Shown piece after piece: positions 20,168-29,967 of a DNA stretch of 64,000 nucleotides. The DNA comes from Palleronia abyssalis. GTDB taxonomy: Bacteria > Pseudomonadota > Alphaproteobacteria > Rhodobacterales > Rhodobacteraceae. The stretch's first letter is position 1, and every line of letters starts with the position of its first letter. Below the pieces are notes generated by a model. The model was not told the DNA's origin. It worked only from the letters and a program-made list of their open reading frames with translations, and ran no database searches. The stretch covers positions 122,876 through 186,875 of the forward strand of contig NZ_ONZF01000007.1 in assembly GCF_900302445.1 (NCBI RefSeq), written 5' to 3'. The position numbers were made by a program, and so were the translations under genes.

Positions 20168-21015
20168 GGCTTGAGGAATCCGTTCCGACCGGACCGGCGC
20201 GGATCGGCTTTGTAGGACCCCAGGAACTTGGAATACGAGATATGGGGCTCAATGTCGCGCATGGCGTCGATCAGCTTCTGCGCCTGCCCGCCGCAGCCCA
20301 CGTCCAGATAGAAGGTCGGAAGCTCGGTCCGTTCGGAAATCATGTAGGTTTCCAGCTTGGTGATGTTCACGCCATGCTGCCCGAACACCGCCAGCGCCTG
20401 CACCAGACTGCCGGGCTTGTGGCCCACCTGGATGATCAGCGAGGACATGTCGTCCACGTCGTCGAACGTCGCTTCCTTGCCGACGATCACGAAGCGGGTA
20501 ATGTTGTCCTCGCGGTTCGAGATGCCCCTGTGCAGCACTGTACCGCCATAGTGCTTTGCGGCAAATTCCGACCCGACGGCCGCCAGATGCCGGTCCTTCG
20601 ACGCGACGACTTCGCGCACAGCGGTCGCGGTGTCGCTGCGGGTGCGGCGCTGCGCGTCGGGGAAGCGGTCCTTCAGGAATTTTGAGGATTGCAGGAAGCC
20701 CTGCGGGTGGCTGAAGACCGAATGGATCTCGGCCTCGACCGCGGGGCCGCAGGTCACCAGGCAATGCGACACGTCCAGCAGCAGCTCGCCCATGATGAAC
20801 AGCTCCATCGACACGACCAGCCGGTGGACGTCCGGGATGCGCCCCGATTCCGAGTTTTCCAGCGGCAGCACGGCCTCGGCTACTTCTCCGGTTTCGGTCG
20901 CCGTCACCAATTCCTCGAACGAGGGATAATGAACATGCTCGCCGTCGGGGCGAAGCTGCGTGGCGGCCTGATGCGAATAGCTGCCGGGTTGGCCCAGATA
21001 GCCGATCTTGGTCAT
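20164..21015 (-). CDS. pheA: Prephenate dehydratase
   Basis: This 283-residue monofunctional enzyme turns prephenate into phenylpyruvate for phenylalanine synthesis. Seen: the start KIGYLGQPGSYSHQAA, PLENSESGRIPDV, the family signature NITRFVIVG (about 166-174) with the catalytic-region threonine, and a C-terminal ACT domain (GHKPGSLVQALAVFGQHGVN, about 198-217) for feedback control by Phe. There is no chorismate mutase domain, so a separate mutase must exist elsewhere. Both ends overlap neighbours by ATGA: tyrA upstream and the unknown 251-residue protein downstream. Confidence 0.95.
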   Translation of the reverse strand: MTKIGYLGQPGSYSHQAATQLRPDGEHVHYPSFEELVTATETGEVAEAVLPLENSESGRIPDVHRLVVSMELFIMGELLLDVSHCLVTCGPAVEAEIHSVFSHPQGFLQSSKFLKDRFPDAQRRTRSDTATAVREVVASKDRHLAAVGSEFAAKHYGGTVLHRGISNREDNITRFVIVGKEATFDDVDDMSSLIIQVGHKPGSLVQALAVFGQHGVNITKLETYMISERTELPTFYLDVGCGGQAQKLIDAMRDIEPHISYSKFLGSYKADPRRSGRNGFLKP

Positions 21016-21857
21016 TCTTCGTTGCTCCGATTAAGGGTCGCGGCAATGGCGGCGGCGGGGTCCAGTCGGGTGGCGACACTGGTCCCCTGCCCCGCGAAGG
21101 CGTTTCTGAGGGTCATAAGCTCGGCGATCAGATCGTCCAGCGCGGCCGACACCGGCTCGGCGTTCTGTTGCAGGATTTCGCCCCACATCCGGGTGTTGCC
21201 GGCGGCGTGCCGGGTCAGCGTCTGGGTCGAGCGTGAGGAAAACACCTGAAGCTCGTCGGGGTCCATTCGCGACAGGACGTTGGCATAGGCGTAGGACAGC
21301 AGGTGCGGCAAATGCGAGGTGCGCGCCATCAGCTCGTCATGGGCCTGCGCGTCGGTTCGCACGACCGAGAAGCCCAGCGAGGCCAGGAACCGCTCGACAC
21401 GTTCGATATCCGCCTCGGCGTTTCCGGCATGGGGCGTCAGGACGAAGCGCGCGGCGACCAGCACATCGGGCGCCGCCCGGAACGGACCAGCGCGGTTGCC
21501 GCCCGCAAGGGGATGGCCGCCGATGAAGCGCGGGGCGTCCGCCAACCCCTCGACCAGCTGGCCCTTCACGGATCCCATGTCGACGACCAGCGCGTCCCCG
21601 GCGTCCAGAACCTCTCGCGCGATCTTCGACAGTGCACCCGGCGGGGCACACAGGAAGACCATGTCGCACCCGGCCAGATCGGCGGCGCGATGCCTCCACG
21701 CGACACGCGGCAACTGTGCGGCCACGGCCTGGCGATAGGGGCCTTGCGGTTCCACCGCCTCGACCCCGATGCCGGGCTTGCGCCCCGTGACCAAAGCCGC
21801 GAAGGCCGCCCCGACCAAGCCGGTGCCGACGATTCCGATTTTGCCCGGCGCGTCCAT
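21012..21857 (-). CDS. Prephenate/arogenate dehydrogenase
   Basis: This 281-residue protein has an N-terminal Rossmann fold (KIGIVGTGLVGAAFAAL, residues about 6-22), then VDMGSVKGQ and the catalytic-region GGHPLAGG with the conserved His, and SSRSTQTLTRHAAGN in the helical C-terminal half. It oxidatively decarboxylates prephenate (or arogenate) for tyrosine synthesis; cofactor and substrate preference cannot be read from sequence alone. ATG 21857 fits the Rossmann start; the frame is open 26 codons further. Its stop overlaps the pheA start, so Tyr and Phe branch enzymes are coupled. Confidence 0.92.
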   Translation of the reverse strand: MDAPGKIGIVGTGLVGAAFAALVTGRKPGIGVEAVEPQGPYRQAVAAQLPRVAWRHRAADLAGCDMVFLCAPPGALSKIAREVLDAGDALVVDMGSVKGQLVEGLADAPRFIGGHPLAGGNRAGPFRAAPDVLVAARFVLTPHAGNAEADIERVERFLASLGFSVVRTDAQAHDELMARTSHLPHLLSYAYANVLSRMDPDELQVFSSRSTQTLTRHAAGNTRMWGEILQQNAEPVSAALDDLIAELMTLRNAFAGQGTSVATRLDPAAAIAATLNRSNEE

Positions 21858-21915
21858 GAGGTCCCTTTCGCTGCGCGGGACTGTCTTACAGGCCATGCGC
21901 CCTTTGACAATGGCC

Positions 21916-23115
21916 TCAGGCGGTGTTGTTTCCACCGCGCCACGCCAGCCCCAGCCCCCCGGCCGAGATCACCAGCGCCGCGATCCACGCGACCAGCCCG
22001 TAGCCGCCCAGCGCCGTGCCGCCCGCGAAGATCCCCGCCGCCAGAAGCTGCGCCGCCAGATTGCTGAGCGCGATCAGCGAGCCCCCTGCCCCGGGCCGCG
22101 CGTCCATCAGGTCCTGCAGGAACGCGTTCGGCACGGTCAGGATGATCGCCCCGCCCAGTGCCCCGAGGATCGGCAGGATCCACACCGCGGGCGACGGCCC
22201 CAGCACCGGCATCAGCCCCACGAAAGCGGCATATACCAGCGCCCCGAAGGCGATGGTCTTCACCTGCCCGAACCGCGCCAACGGGGTGGCCAGCATCAGC
22301 ATGAACGGAATCTCCAGCCCCGCGACCGCACCCGCGAAGATCGCCACATCGCCCGCATCCCTCCCCTCGAACCCCGTCAGGACTAGACCCACGAGGATCA
22401 GGTAGATCTGAACGCCCGACAGCACCAGAACCACCAGGGCGGACCGCCCCACGACACGCGGCTCGGCCAGTTCCCGCAGGGCGCCGACCAGCGTCAGCCC
22501 GGAGGGTGCATCCTTCCAGCGGGTGCCCCCGTCGCGCGGCCAAGCCAGCAGGAACAGCGTCAGCGTCATCGCCTCGGCCATGGCGCAGACGCCATAGACC
22601 CAGATCAGCGGCACCCCCGCCGACAGGACGACCGACCAGACCGGCAGAACCAGCACGAAAGGCACCGCGAACGCGGCCCGGATCGCCGACAGAAGCGCCG
22701 TCCGCGTCTCGGGCGGGTGGACCGATGCCGCCAGTCGGGCCAGCGTGAAAAGCTGCGAGAACAACGTCATGCCGATGGGAAAGAACAACACATGCGCCAG
22801 CACGAAAGCCCATGTCTGGTCCACGAGGAACACCAGCGCGGCCCCCGTCACGGCCGAGGCCGAGGCCAGCCGCGCCGCGTTGCGCCGTCGCCCCGTCCGG
22901 TCGGTCAGGATGCCCACTCCGATGGCGCAGAACAGGCTGAGGGTCGATCCCAGCGCGAACACCAGCGAGAACATGCCGTCCGATAGCCCGAACCACTCCA
23001 CCCCCAGAAGCGAGCGATAGGGCACCAGTGAGGCGGCGAAAGTCCCGTGAACCAGGAACGCCAGCGTGACGAGTTGCAGCGCGCGGTCTTGCGCGATCAG
23101 GCGGAGGGCAAGCAT
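21916..23115 (-). CDS. MFS transporter (sugar/drug efflux type)
   Basis: This 399-residue inner-membrane protein has about 12 helices and the MFS motif A form GILTDRTGRRRNA in the loop after TM2. The layout resembles the SET-like efflux group of the major facilitator superfamily, but the substrate is unknown. It lies 58 bp upstream of the tyrA start on the same strand and could share a transcript with tyrA-pheA. That raises the possibility of an aromatic compound exporter, which is inference only. Confidence 0.88.
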   Translation of the reverse strand: MLALRLIAQDRALQLVTLAFLVHGTFAASLVPYRSLLGVEWFGLSDGMFSLVFALGSTLSLFCAIGVGILTDRTGRRRNAARLASASAVTGAALVFLVDQTWAFVLAHVLFFPIGMTLFSQLFTLARLAASVHPPETRTALLSAIRAAFAVPFVLVLPVWSVVLSAGVPLIWVYGVCAMAEAMTLTLFLLAWPRDGGTRWKDAPSGLTLVGALRELAEPRVVGRSALVVLVLSGVQIYLILVGLVLTGFEGRDAGDVAIFAGAVAGLEIPFMLMLATPLARFGQVKTIAFGALVYAAFVGLMPVLGPSPAVWILPILGALGGAIILTVPNAFLQDLMDARPGAGGSLIALSNLAAQLLAAGIFAGGTALGGYGLVAWIAALVISAGGLGLAWRGGNNTA

Positions 23116-23155
23116 GCCGCGCCATTGGCACGCCGCCCCCGTACCCGCAATGCCC

Positions 23156-24559
23156 CTACGGCAGAACCTTGCCGGGGTTCATGATCCCCTGCGGATCCAG
23201 CGCCGCCTTGATCTTGCCCATGACTTCCAGCGCGACCTTGTCCTTGCGCCGCGCCATGGCCCCCCGCTTGCCCAGCCCGATCCCGTGCTCGGCCGAGAAC
23301 GAGCCGCCCATCTCCTGAACGATGTCCTCGACGATCTCCATCACGCGCTCGTATCCGTCGTCCCCGTCCGAGGGCCAGACTGTCAGATGCAGATTGCCGT
23401 CGCCCAGATGGCTGACTAGAAGATGCCGCACGTCGGGATCATCGGCCTCCAGCGCGGCATAGGCGCGGTCCAGGAACGGCTCCACCCGGTCCAGCGGAAC
23501 GCTGACATCGGTCAGCACGAAGGGACCAGCGCCAAGCGACAGCTCGCCCGCGATCTCGCGCCGCTCCCAGATCTCGCGGCGCTGCGCTTCGGATCGGGCG
23601 ACGGTGGCGTCCAGCGCCGTGCCGGCCTCGATCATCTCGCCCAGCACCTCTTCCAGATAGGCCTGGATCGGGATCTCTCCGGTTTCGTTGGGTGTCGCGT
23701 CGCGGGGCGCGGTGGCGCCGACCTCGACCATGATCGCGTGGTCATAGGTCGTCTCGAACGGGGGCCGCTTGTCCGGTTCGCGCTTGGTCCACCCTTCGAA
23801 GTAGCTGCGGGGCATGTATTCGAACGCCTCGACAGCCCCCCCGGTGGCGCTTTGCAGGCGGTTCAGAAGCCCCAACGCATCGGCCACGGACGGCACTGCG
23901 ACCATCGCCGTCGCATAGGCCAAGGGCTTGGGGTGCAACCTCATCACGGCAGCGGTGACGATGCCCAGCGTCCCTTCGGCCCCGATGAACATGTCGCGCA
24001 GGTCATAGCCGGAATTGTCCTTCATCAGCTCGGACATGGTGTTCAGCACCTGCCCGTCCGGCATCACCACCTCCAGCCCCAGACACAGCGCCCGCGTGTT
24101 GCCATAGCGCAGGACGTTCGACCCGCCGGCATTTGTCCCCAGAACCCCGCCGATCCGGGCCGAGCCTTTGGCCCCGAAGGTCAGCGGGAATACCAGCCCA
24201 TGCTGGTCGGCCGCCTCGTGAAGCTGGGTCAGCACGACACCTGCCTCGACGATGGCGATGCGCGCGCCTTCGCGTATTTCGCGAATCCGGTTCATCCGCT
24301 CAAGGCTCAGCGCGATGCGGCCCGGCGCGTGCGTGCCGCCCATCAGCCCGGTATTCCCGGCCACAGGCACTACCGCGATCCCAGCCGCCGCAGCCGCCTT
24401 CACAACCGCCGCCACCTCGCCCGTATCGGCGGGCCGCACGGCACAGATCGGCTCGCCGCGATAGGCGCCGGTCCAATCCTGGGCGAAGGGGGCGGCATCC
24501 GCTCCCGTCAGAACATGCGTACTGCCTACGATCCCTCTCAACGTCTCGATGATGTCCAT
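23156..24559 (-). CDS. FAD-linked oxidoreductase (GlcD / D-2-hydroxyacid dehydrogenase family)
   Basis: This 467-residue flavoprotein has an FAD_binding_4 domain (PVAGNTGLMGGTHAPG, about 64-79; GAKGSARIGGVLGTNAGGSN) and a C-terminal FAD-oxidase domain with the likely metal-site phrase HLGDGNLHL and the end signature SAEHGIGLGKRGAM. Members include D-lactate dehydrogenase, glycolate oxidase GlcD and D-2-hydroxyglutarate dehydrogenase; the substrate is an alpha-hydroxy acid but the exact one is open. No GlcE or GlcF partner is adjacent. ATG 24559 was chosen from the MDIIETLRGIVG start. Confidence 0.9.
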   Translation of the reverse strand: MDIIETLRGIVGSTHVLTGADAAPFAQDWTGAYRGEPICAVRPADTGEVAAVVKAAAAAGIAVVPVAGNTGLMGGTHAPGRIALSLERMNRIREIREGARIAIVEAGVVLTQLHEAADQHGLVFPLTFGAKGSARIGGVLGTNAGGSNVLRYGNTRALCLGLEVVMPDGQVLNTMSELMKDNSGYDLRDMFIGAEGTLGIVTAAVMRLHPKPLAYATAMVAVPSVADALGLLNRLQSATGGAVEAFEYMPRSYFEGWTKREPDKRPPFETTYDHAIMVEVGATAPRDATPNETGEIPIQAYLEEVLGEMIEAGTALDATVARSEAQRREIWERREIAGELSLGAGPFVLTDVSVPLDRVEPFLDRAYAALEADDPDVRHLLVSHLGDGNLHLTVWPSDGDDGYERVMEIVEDIVQEMGGSFSAEHGIGLGKRGAMARRKDKVALEVMGKIKAALDPQGIMNPGKVLP

Positions 24560-24622
24560 GCGGCCCTCCCCGTCGCGATGGGCGGCAGCATCACGCATCG
24601 CGCGACAATGCGCCAGACCGCG

Positions 24623-25294
24623 TCACTCGGCGCGTTCCACCAGGTCCAGCACATCCGGCCCCAGCGTCTCGACGATCACTGTCACGCCCTCGGCATTGGG
24701 GTGGATACCGTCCGATTGCATGAACTCCCGCATCGCCGCCTGCCGATCCTCGATCTGCATCAAAGCGCCCAGAAAAGAGCTCTCGGCCAGCGGAACACCC
24801 CATTTTTCCGACAATTCGCCGTACATTCCGTCGAAGGCGCGTTTGTAGTCCGCGCCGTAATTCCCCGGCGCTTCCATACCGACCAGAAGCACCTCGACCC
24901 CCGCCACATCCGCTGCCTTAAGGATACCGTCCAGGTTCTCCCTGGACGCCCCCGGATCGAGGCCCCGCAACAGGTCATTGCCCCCCAAAGCCACGATCAT
25001 CGCGTCCACATCCGGCGTCAAAGTCCACTCCACACGGCTCAGACCGCCCGCCGTCGTATCGCCCGACACGCCCGCGTTGATCACCGACACATCGGCCCCC
25101 TGCTCCTGCAACCAGGCCTCCAACCGGGGCACGAACCCGTCCGATTGCGCCAGCCCATAGCCTTGCGTCAACGAGTCGCCCAGCGCGGCCACCGTCACCT
25201 CGGCCGAGGCCGCCCCGGCGAGACCGATCACCACACCGGCCTTGAGCGCGCCCGAGGCCACCCCATATGCCACACGCAACAAAGGGTACCGCAT
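24623..25294 (-). CDS. SGNH/GDSL hydrolase, TesA-like arylesterase (exported)
   Basis: This 223-residue protein has a signal peptide (hydrophobic about 15-29, cleavage after ASA at 31) and the SGNH blocks: GDSLTQGYG with Ser41, a glycine block (NAGVSGDTTAGG), GGND, and DGIHP near residue 195 giving Asp and His. It is a periplasmic esterase/thioesterase of the TesA group. The start codon (25292-25294) overlaps the divergent ABC ATPase ATG, an arrangement equivalent to tesA / ybbA-ybbP of E. coli. A GTG a few codons downstream could be the real start. Confidence 0.9.
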   Translation of the reverse strand: MRYPLLRVAYGVASGALKAGVVIGLAGAASAEVTVAALGDSLTQGYGLAQSDGFVPRLEAWLQEQGADVSVINAGVSGDTTAGGLSRVEWTLTPDVDAMIVALGGNDLLRGLDPGASRENLDGILKAADVAGVEVLLVGMEAPGNYGADYKRAFDGMYGELSEKWGVPLAESSFLGALMQIEDRQAAMREFMQSDGIHPNAEGVTVIVETLGPDVLDLVERAE

Positions 25295-25982
25295 GTCCGA
25301 CACGATCCTCAGCCTCGAAAAGGCCGACCTGACCCTCGACGGCAATGCCGGACCGGTCGACATCCTAAAGGACATCACGCTTGACGTAAGGCGCGGCGAA
25401 ACGCTGGGGCTGGTGGGGCCGAGTGGATCGGGCAAATCGTCTCTCCTCATGGTCATGGGCGGACTGGAGCGCGCCACCGGCGGCAAGGTCCATGCGTTGG
25501 GCCAGGACCTGACCGCGATGAACGAAGACGCGCTGGCCCGGTTCCGCCGATCGCATATGGGGGTGGTGTTCCAGTCCTTCCACCTGATCCCGACGATGAC
25601 GGCGCTCGAAAACGTCGCAACCCCGCTGGAACTCGCCGGCCACGCAGACGCCTTCGACCGCGCGGCCGAGGAGCTTTCGGCCGTCGGGCTGGGCAAACGG
25701 ATGAACCACTACCCGTCCGAGCTTTCGGGCGGCGAACAACAACGCGTCGCCCTGGCCCGCGCCGCAGCCCCGCGCCCCGAGATTCTGCTGGCGGACGAGC
25801 CCACGGGCAATCTGGACGGCCCCACCGGCCAGACGATCATGGACCTGCTGTTCGACCTGAACGCCCGCCACGGCGCAACCCTGATCCTAGTCACCCACGC
25901 CCCCGACCTCGCCGCCCGCTGCAGCCGCACCATCCGCCTCGTGGACGGGCGCCTCGATCGCCAGGCCGAGGCCGCCGAATGA
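25293..25982 (+). CDS. ABC transporter ATP-binding protein, YbbA-like
   Basis: This 229-residue ATPase has Walker A GPSGSGKSS (42-50), Q-loop VFQSFHL, signature LSGGEQQRVALARA and Walker B ILLADEPTG. It is of the LolD/MacB (FtsX-partner) type and is followed at 26053 by the matching large permease. By comparison with E. coli ybbA-ybbP beside tesA, it powers an envelope lipid or lipoprotein-related process of unclear substrate. AAAGGG lies 6-12 bases before the ATG. The promoter must lie inside the divergent esterase gene because the two start codons overlap. Confidence 0.93.
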   Translation: MSDTILSLEKADLTLDGNAGPVDILKDITLDVRRGETLGLVGPSGSGKSSLLMVMGGLERATGGKVHALGQDLTAMNEDALARFRRSHMGVVFQSFHLIPTMTALENVATPLELAGHADAFDRAAEELSAVGLGKRMNHYPSELSGGEQQRVALARAAAPRPEILLADEPTGNLDGPTGQTIMDLLFDLNARHGATLILVTHAPDLAARCSRTIRLVDGRLDRQAEAAE

Positions 25983-25983
25983 C

Positions 25984-26006
25984 CCTTCATCCTTGGGAAA
26001 ATACCC
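25984..26006 (-). repeat. Short intergenic Rhodobacteraceae-type motif, copy 2
   Basis: On the reverse strand this reads GGGTATTTTC then CCAAGGATGAAGG, directly after the ABC ATPase stop; it is followed on the + strand by a G/C-rich inverted repeat (GGGGGCAACGCCCCC at 26024-26038). Confidence 0.5.
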
Positions 26007-26052
26007 TGGGGGGCCCGCAGGGCGGGGGCAACGCCCCCTCGGACATCGCCCA

Positions 26053-28569
26053 ATGACCGCCGCCCGCAACATCGCCCGGCGCGAGCTTCGCAATGGCTTC
26101 CGCGATGGCCTGCGCGGATTTCGCGTCTTCCTCGCCTGCCTGACGCTCGGCATCGCCGCCATCGCCGCCGTCGGCTCGGTGCGCGAGGCGATCACCGAAG
26201 GCCTTGCCCGCGAGGGCGCCACCCTTCTGGGCGGCGATGCGAGCGTCGAGTTTACCTACCGTTTCGCCGATGACGCCGAACGCGCCGCCCTGGCCTCCCT
26301 CGGCGACGTGTCCGAGATCGTCGAGTTCCGCTCGATGGTCACCGTGGGCGAGGACCGCGCACTGACGCAGATCAAGGCCGTCGACGACGTCTATCCGATC
26401 TATGGGGACCTGATCCTCGATCCCCCTGGACCGCTTGCCGCCACCCTGCAGGGCGATCCCCCCGGTGCCGCGATGGATCCCGTTCTTGCCGACCGGCTAG
26501 GCCTCCAGGTGGGCGACATGTTCACGTTGGGCGAAAAGACATTCCGCCTTGCCGCCCGAATCGAGTCCGAGCCCGACAATGCCGGCGGCGGTTTCGATTT
26601 CGGCCCTCGGACCCTGCTGTTCACGGATGATCTGGACGGCACCGGGCTGATCCAGCCCGGTACGCTGTACGAGACCGAATACCGCCTGCGCCTCCCCGAA
26701 GGCACCGATCTGGACGCTGCCGAGGCGCGGTTGGATCAGGCGCTACCCGATAGCGGCTATCGCTGGCGCGACAGCCGGAACGGCGCGCCGGGGATCGCTG
26801 AATTCGTCGAACGACTGTCGGCGTTCCTCGTTCTCGTCGGTCTTGCAGGGCTTGCCGTCGGCGGGATCGGCGTCGCCTCGGCCGTGCGCGCGCATATGGT
26901 CGAAAAGACGGCGACCATCGCCACGCTCAAGACCGTGGGGGCCGAGGCAAGGACCCTGTTCACCGCTTTCGCTCTCCAGATCGGGGCGATCACCGCGCTG
27001 GCCGTGGTGCTGGGAGTTGCCCTCGGGGCCGTGCTGCCACTGGCGTTTTCGCCCATTATCGAGGACCGGCTACCCGTCCCCGCCGCAATCTCGGTCTACC
27101 CGCTGGCCCTAGTCGAGGCTGCACTTTACGGCACTCTGGCGGCTGCGCTCTTCACGCTCTGGCCGTTGGCGAAGGCGCAGGACATCCGCGCCGCGGCGCT
27201 GTTCCGCGAGGCAGGCGGCATGCCCGCCGGACTTCCCCGCCGGGGCTACCTGATCGCCACCGGCGTGATCCTCGTCACGCTAGTCGCCGCCGCGGCAGTC
27301 CTGTCGGGCATTCCCACGCTCACGCTCTATACGGCCGGCGGGCTTCTAGCTGCGTTCCTGGCCCTTTTGGCGACCGCATGGGCCACACGGAAAGCCGCCC
27401 GGCGGCTCGCGCGGATGGACGCCTTCAAGGGGCACACAGCGCTGCGCACTGCGCTGGGGTCGGTCGGCGGCCCCTCGGGCGAGGCCGCGGCGGTCGTTTT
27501 GTCGCTGGGGCTTGGGCTGACGGTGCTGGCGGCGGTCGGCCAGATCGACGCGAACCTTCGCGCCGCGATCCAGCGTGACCTGCCCGAGGTAGCCCCAGCC
27601 TATTTCATGGTCGATATTCAGCCCGACCAGATCGACGCCATCCGCGCGCTGGAAAATGATCCGCAGGTCGAGGCGGTCGAAGCCGCGCCGATGCTGCGCG
27701 GTATTATCACCCGGATCAACGGGCAGGACGCAGTCGAGGTCGGGGGCGACCACTGGACCCTGCGCGGCGACCGGGGCGTCACTTATGCTGAGGAACTGGA
27801 CGAGGATACCAAGATCACCGCGGGTGAGTGGTGGGCTGCCGATTACGATGGCCCGAACCAGATCAGTTTCGCGGCCGAGGAAGCGGCCGAACTGGGCCTG
27901 AAGCTGGGCGACACGCTGACGGTCAATATCCTGGGCCGTGATATCGAAGGCGAAGTCACCTCGTTCCGGGAGGTCGACTTCTCGACCGCCGGGATCGGCT
28001 TCGTGCTGGCCATGAACCCGTCGGCGCTGGAAGGCGCGCCCCATACCTGGATCGCCACGATCTATGCCGAACCCGAGGCCGAGGCCCGCATCCTGCGCGA
28101 CATTGCTGGCGATTTCCCCAACATCACCGCGATCCGCGTGCGCGATGCCATCGATCAGGTGTCCGAGATTCTTGCCGGCGTCGCGGCCGCCATTACCTAC
28201 GGCGCTTCCGCGACCTTGGTCACCGGGGCGGTCGTTCTGATCGGCGCGGCGGCGGCGGGCACCAAGGCGCGCACCTACGAGGCGTCGATCCTGAAGACGG
28301 TGGGGGCCAGCCGCGCCACGATCCTGGGCAGTTTCGCACTGCGCTGGGCGATCCTGGGGCTGACCTCCGGGCTGGTCGCGGTCTTCGCGGGGGCTGCTGC
28401 CGGGTGGGGCGTGTCGGTCTTCATCATGGACACGAGTTTCCGCTTCGCCCCCGGATCCGCCTTGGCGATCATCGTGGGCGGCGTCGCACTGACGCTGGTA
28501 GCCGGGATCGCCTTTGCCTGGGGGCCGCTGGCGGCACGGCCTGCGCAGATCCTCAGGGCGCGGGACTGA
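26053..28569 (+). CDS. ABC transporter permease, FtsX-like (YbbP type)
   Basis: This 838-residue membrane protein has an N-terminal helix (about 26-46), a periplasmic domain, three FtsX-core helices (about 255-400), a further helix pair (about 405-450), a second large periplasmic domain (about 490-700) and a final FtsX core (about 710-835). This 10-helix plan is that of YbbP and other long FtsX-family permeases. It pairs with the YbbA-like ATPase 70 bp upstream. ATG 26053 was preferred over the frame opening at 25993, which runs through the intergenic repeat. Its 3' end overlaps the convergent pdxJ by 17 bp. Confidence 0.92.
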   Translation: MTAARNIARRELRNGFRDGLRGFRVFLACLTLGIAAIAAVGSVREAITEGLAREGATLLGGDASVEFTYRFADDAERAALASLGDVSEIVEFRSMVTVGEDRALTQIKAVDDVYPIYGDLILDPPGPLAATLQGDPPGAAMDPVLADRLGLQVGDMFTLGEKTFRLAARIESEPDNAGGGFDFGPRTLLFTDDLDGTGLIQPGTLYETEYRLRLPEGTDLDAAEARLDQALPDSGYRWRDSRNGAPGIAEFVERLSAFLVLVGLAGLAVGGIGVASAVRAHMVEKTATIATLKTVGAEARTLFTAFALQIGAITALAVVLGVALGAVLPLAFSPIIEDRLPVPAAISVYPLALVEAALYGTLAAALFTLWPLAKAQDIRAAALFREAGGMPAGLPRRGYLIATGVILVTLVAAAAVLSGIPTLTLYTAGGLLAAFLALLATAWATRKAARRLARMDAFKGHTALRTALGSVGGPSGEAAAVVLSLGLGLTVLAAVGQIDANLRAAIQRDLPEVAPAYFMVDIQPDQIDAIRALENDPQVEAVEAAPMLRGIITRINGQDAVEVGGDHWTLRGDRGVTYAEELDEDTKITAGEWWAADYDGPNQISFAAEEAAELGLKLGDTLTVNILGRDIEGEVTSFREVDFSTAGIGFVLAMNPSALEGAPHTWIATIYAEPEAEARILRDIAGDFPNITAIRVRDAIDQVSEILAGVAAAITYGASATLVTGAVVLIGAAAAGTKARTYEASILKTVGASRATILGSFALRWAILGLTSGLVAVFAGAAAGWGVSVFIMDTSFRFAPGSALAIIVGGVALTLVAGIAFAWGPLAARPAQILRARD

Positions 28570-29317
28570 CCGTGTCCCGCCCGCGGGCCTCGTCCATCAC
28601 GCGACGCATTTCGGCGATGGCGGGCTGAAGGCCCCGGAAGATCGCCTCGCCGATCAGGAAATGCCCGATGTTCAGTTCGCGCATCTGGGGCATGGCGGCG
28701 ATGTCGGGCACGGTCTCGTATGTCAGACCGTGGCCGGCATGGACCTCAAGGCCCAACTCGTGCGCATAGACCGCCATGTCGCCGATGCGCGCCAGTTCGG
28801 CGTCCCGTTCGTCGAACCGGCCCTCGGCATGGGCGTCGCAATAGGCGCCCGTGTGCAGCTCAACCACGCTGGCCCCGATCCGCGCCGCGGCCTCGATCTG
28901 GGGGCGGTCGGCGGCGATGAAGATCGACACCCGGCATCCGGCCTCGGCCAGGGGCGCGATGAAATGGGCAAGCCGATTCTCGTCCCGCGCGACCTCAAGA
29001 CCCCCTTCGGTCGTGCGTTCTTCCCGACGCTCGGGCACGAGACAGACGGCGTGCGGAGAATGGCGCAGGGCAATCCTTTGCATTTCGTCGGTGGCCGCCA
29101 TCTCGAAGTTCAGCGGCACCGTCAGCTCGGACATCAGCGCCTCGATATCGCCATCCCCGATATGTCGGCGATCCTCGCGCAGGTGCGCGGTGATACCGTC
29201 GGCGCCGGCTTCTTGGGCCAGTTTCGCCGCACGTACCGGATCGGGCAGCGTGCCACCCCGCGCATTGCGAACCGTGGCCACGTGGTCGATGTTCACACCA
29301 AGCCGCAGCTTCGTCAT
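28553..29317 (-). CDS. pdxJ: Pyridoxine 5'-phosphate synthase
   Basis: This 254-residue TIM-barrel enzyme condenses 1-deoxy-D-xylulose 5-phosphate with 3-amino-2-oxopropyl phosphate to make pyridoxine phosphate. Seen: [15 protein letters not shown] (7-21), [18 protein letters not shown] and [12 protein letters not shown], all typical PdxJ segments. Length is normal. It is the last gene of the rpoZ - rsh - DUF2062 - pdxJ run; its start overlaps the DUF2062 stop (ATGA), and AGAGGAAAG lies upstream inside that gene. The acpS and lepB genes that I expect after pdxJ in related genomes are missing here. Confidence 0.96.
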   Translation of the reverse strand: MTKLRLGVNIDHVATVRNARGGTLPDPVRAAKLAQEAGADGITAHLREDRRHIGDGDIEALMSELTVPLNFEMAATDEMQRIALRHSPHAVCLVPERREERTTEGGLEVARDENRLAHFIAPLAEAGCRVSIFIAADRPQIEAAARIGASVVELHTGAYCDAHAEGRFDERDAELARIGDMAVYAHELGLEVHAGHGLTYETVPDIAAMPQMRELNIGHFLIGEAIFRGLQPAIAEMRRVMDEARGRDTVSPAP

Positions 29318-29967
29318 ATCTTGCTTTCCTCTCCGACCGGTTTGCGAAGCTCGGCCAGCTGCCGGCGCTTCGCGAACCGCTCTTTCATCTTCTTGATCCG
29401 CGCCTTCTGATACGCCGCGATAATGGGGCGCGACACCATGTAGGCGGCGACCCCGGCAATCACCCCGGGGATGATCCCCCCGACTAGGTAGGGCAGGAAG
29501 ACGTCGCGGAAGAACAGGCCCATGTCCGACCAGCGCACCGGGTCGGATGTGAAAACGGCGCGCAGGTTGAACCAGATCTCGATCGACACGCGCGAGAAGG
29601 CGTTGAACACTTCGGGCAGCGGCAGCGAGTTCGCATTGCCCAACAGGCGGTTGCCAAGCTCGACCGAAATGCCGGCGATGATCGGGAAGGTGATCGGGTT
29701 GCCCGAGAATGTCGCCAGAAGGGCGGCCAGCATATTGCCGCCCATGATCCAGGCCAGCGCGGCAGCGATCAGGAAATGCAGACCGAAGAACGGGGTGAAG
29801 GACACGAAAACCCCCGCCGCGATCCCGCGCGAAATCTTGTAGGCTGGGTCCGGCAGGCGGCGAATGCGGTAGACGACATAGCGCACCGCCCTCAGCCACC
29901 CCCCCCTGGGCCAGAGCGACCGACCGACCTGCGCAAGCGTGGAACGGGGGATCCGGCGTTTGAACAT
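29314..29967 (-). CDS. DUF2062 domain-containing membrane protein
   Basis: This 217-residue protein has a basic N-terminus, then the DUF2062 core with [22 protein letters not shown] and GNPITFP, three or four helices (about 45-70, 75-100, 155-180), and a highly charged C-terminal tail ([16 protein letters not shown]). The family has no proven function. It sits between rsh and pdxJ with a one-base overlap (TGATG) at its start and ATGA at its end, a gene order I recognise from other Rhodobacteraceae. Confidence 0.88.
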   Translation of the reverse strand: MFKRRIPRSTLAQVGRSLWPRGGWLRAVRYVVYRIRRLPDPAYKISRGIAAGVFVSFTPFFGLHFLIAAALAWIMGGNMLAALLATFSGNPITFPIIAGISVELGNRLLGNANSLPLPEVFNAFSRVSIEIWFNLRAVFTSDPVRWSDMGLFFRDVFLPYLVGGIIPGVIAGVAAYMVSRPIIAAYQKARIKKMKERFAKRRQLAELRKPVGEESKI

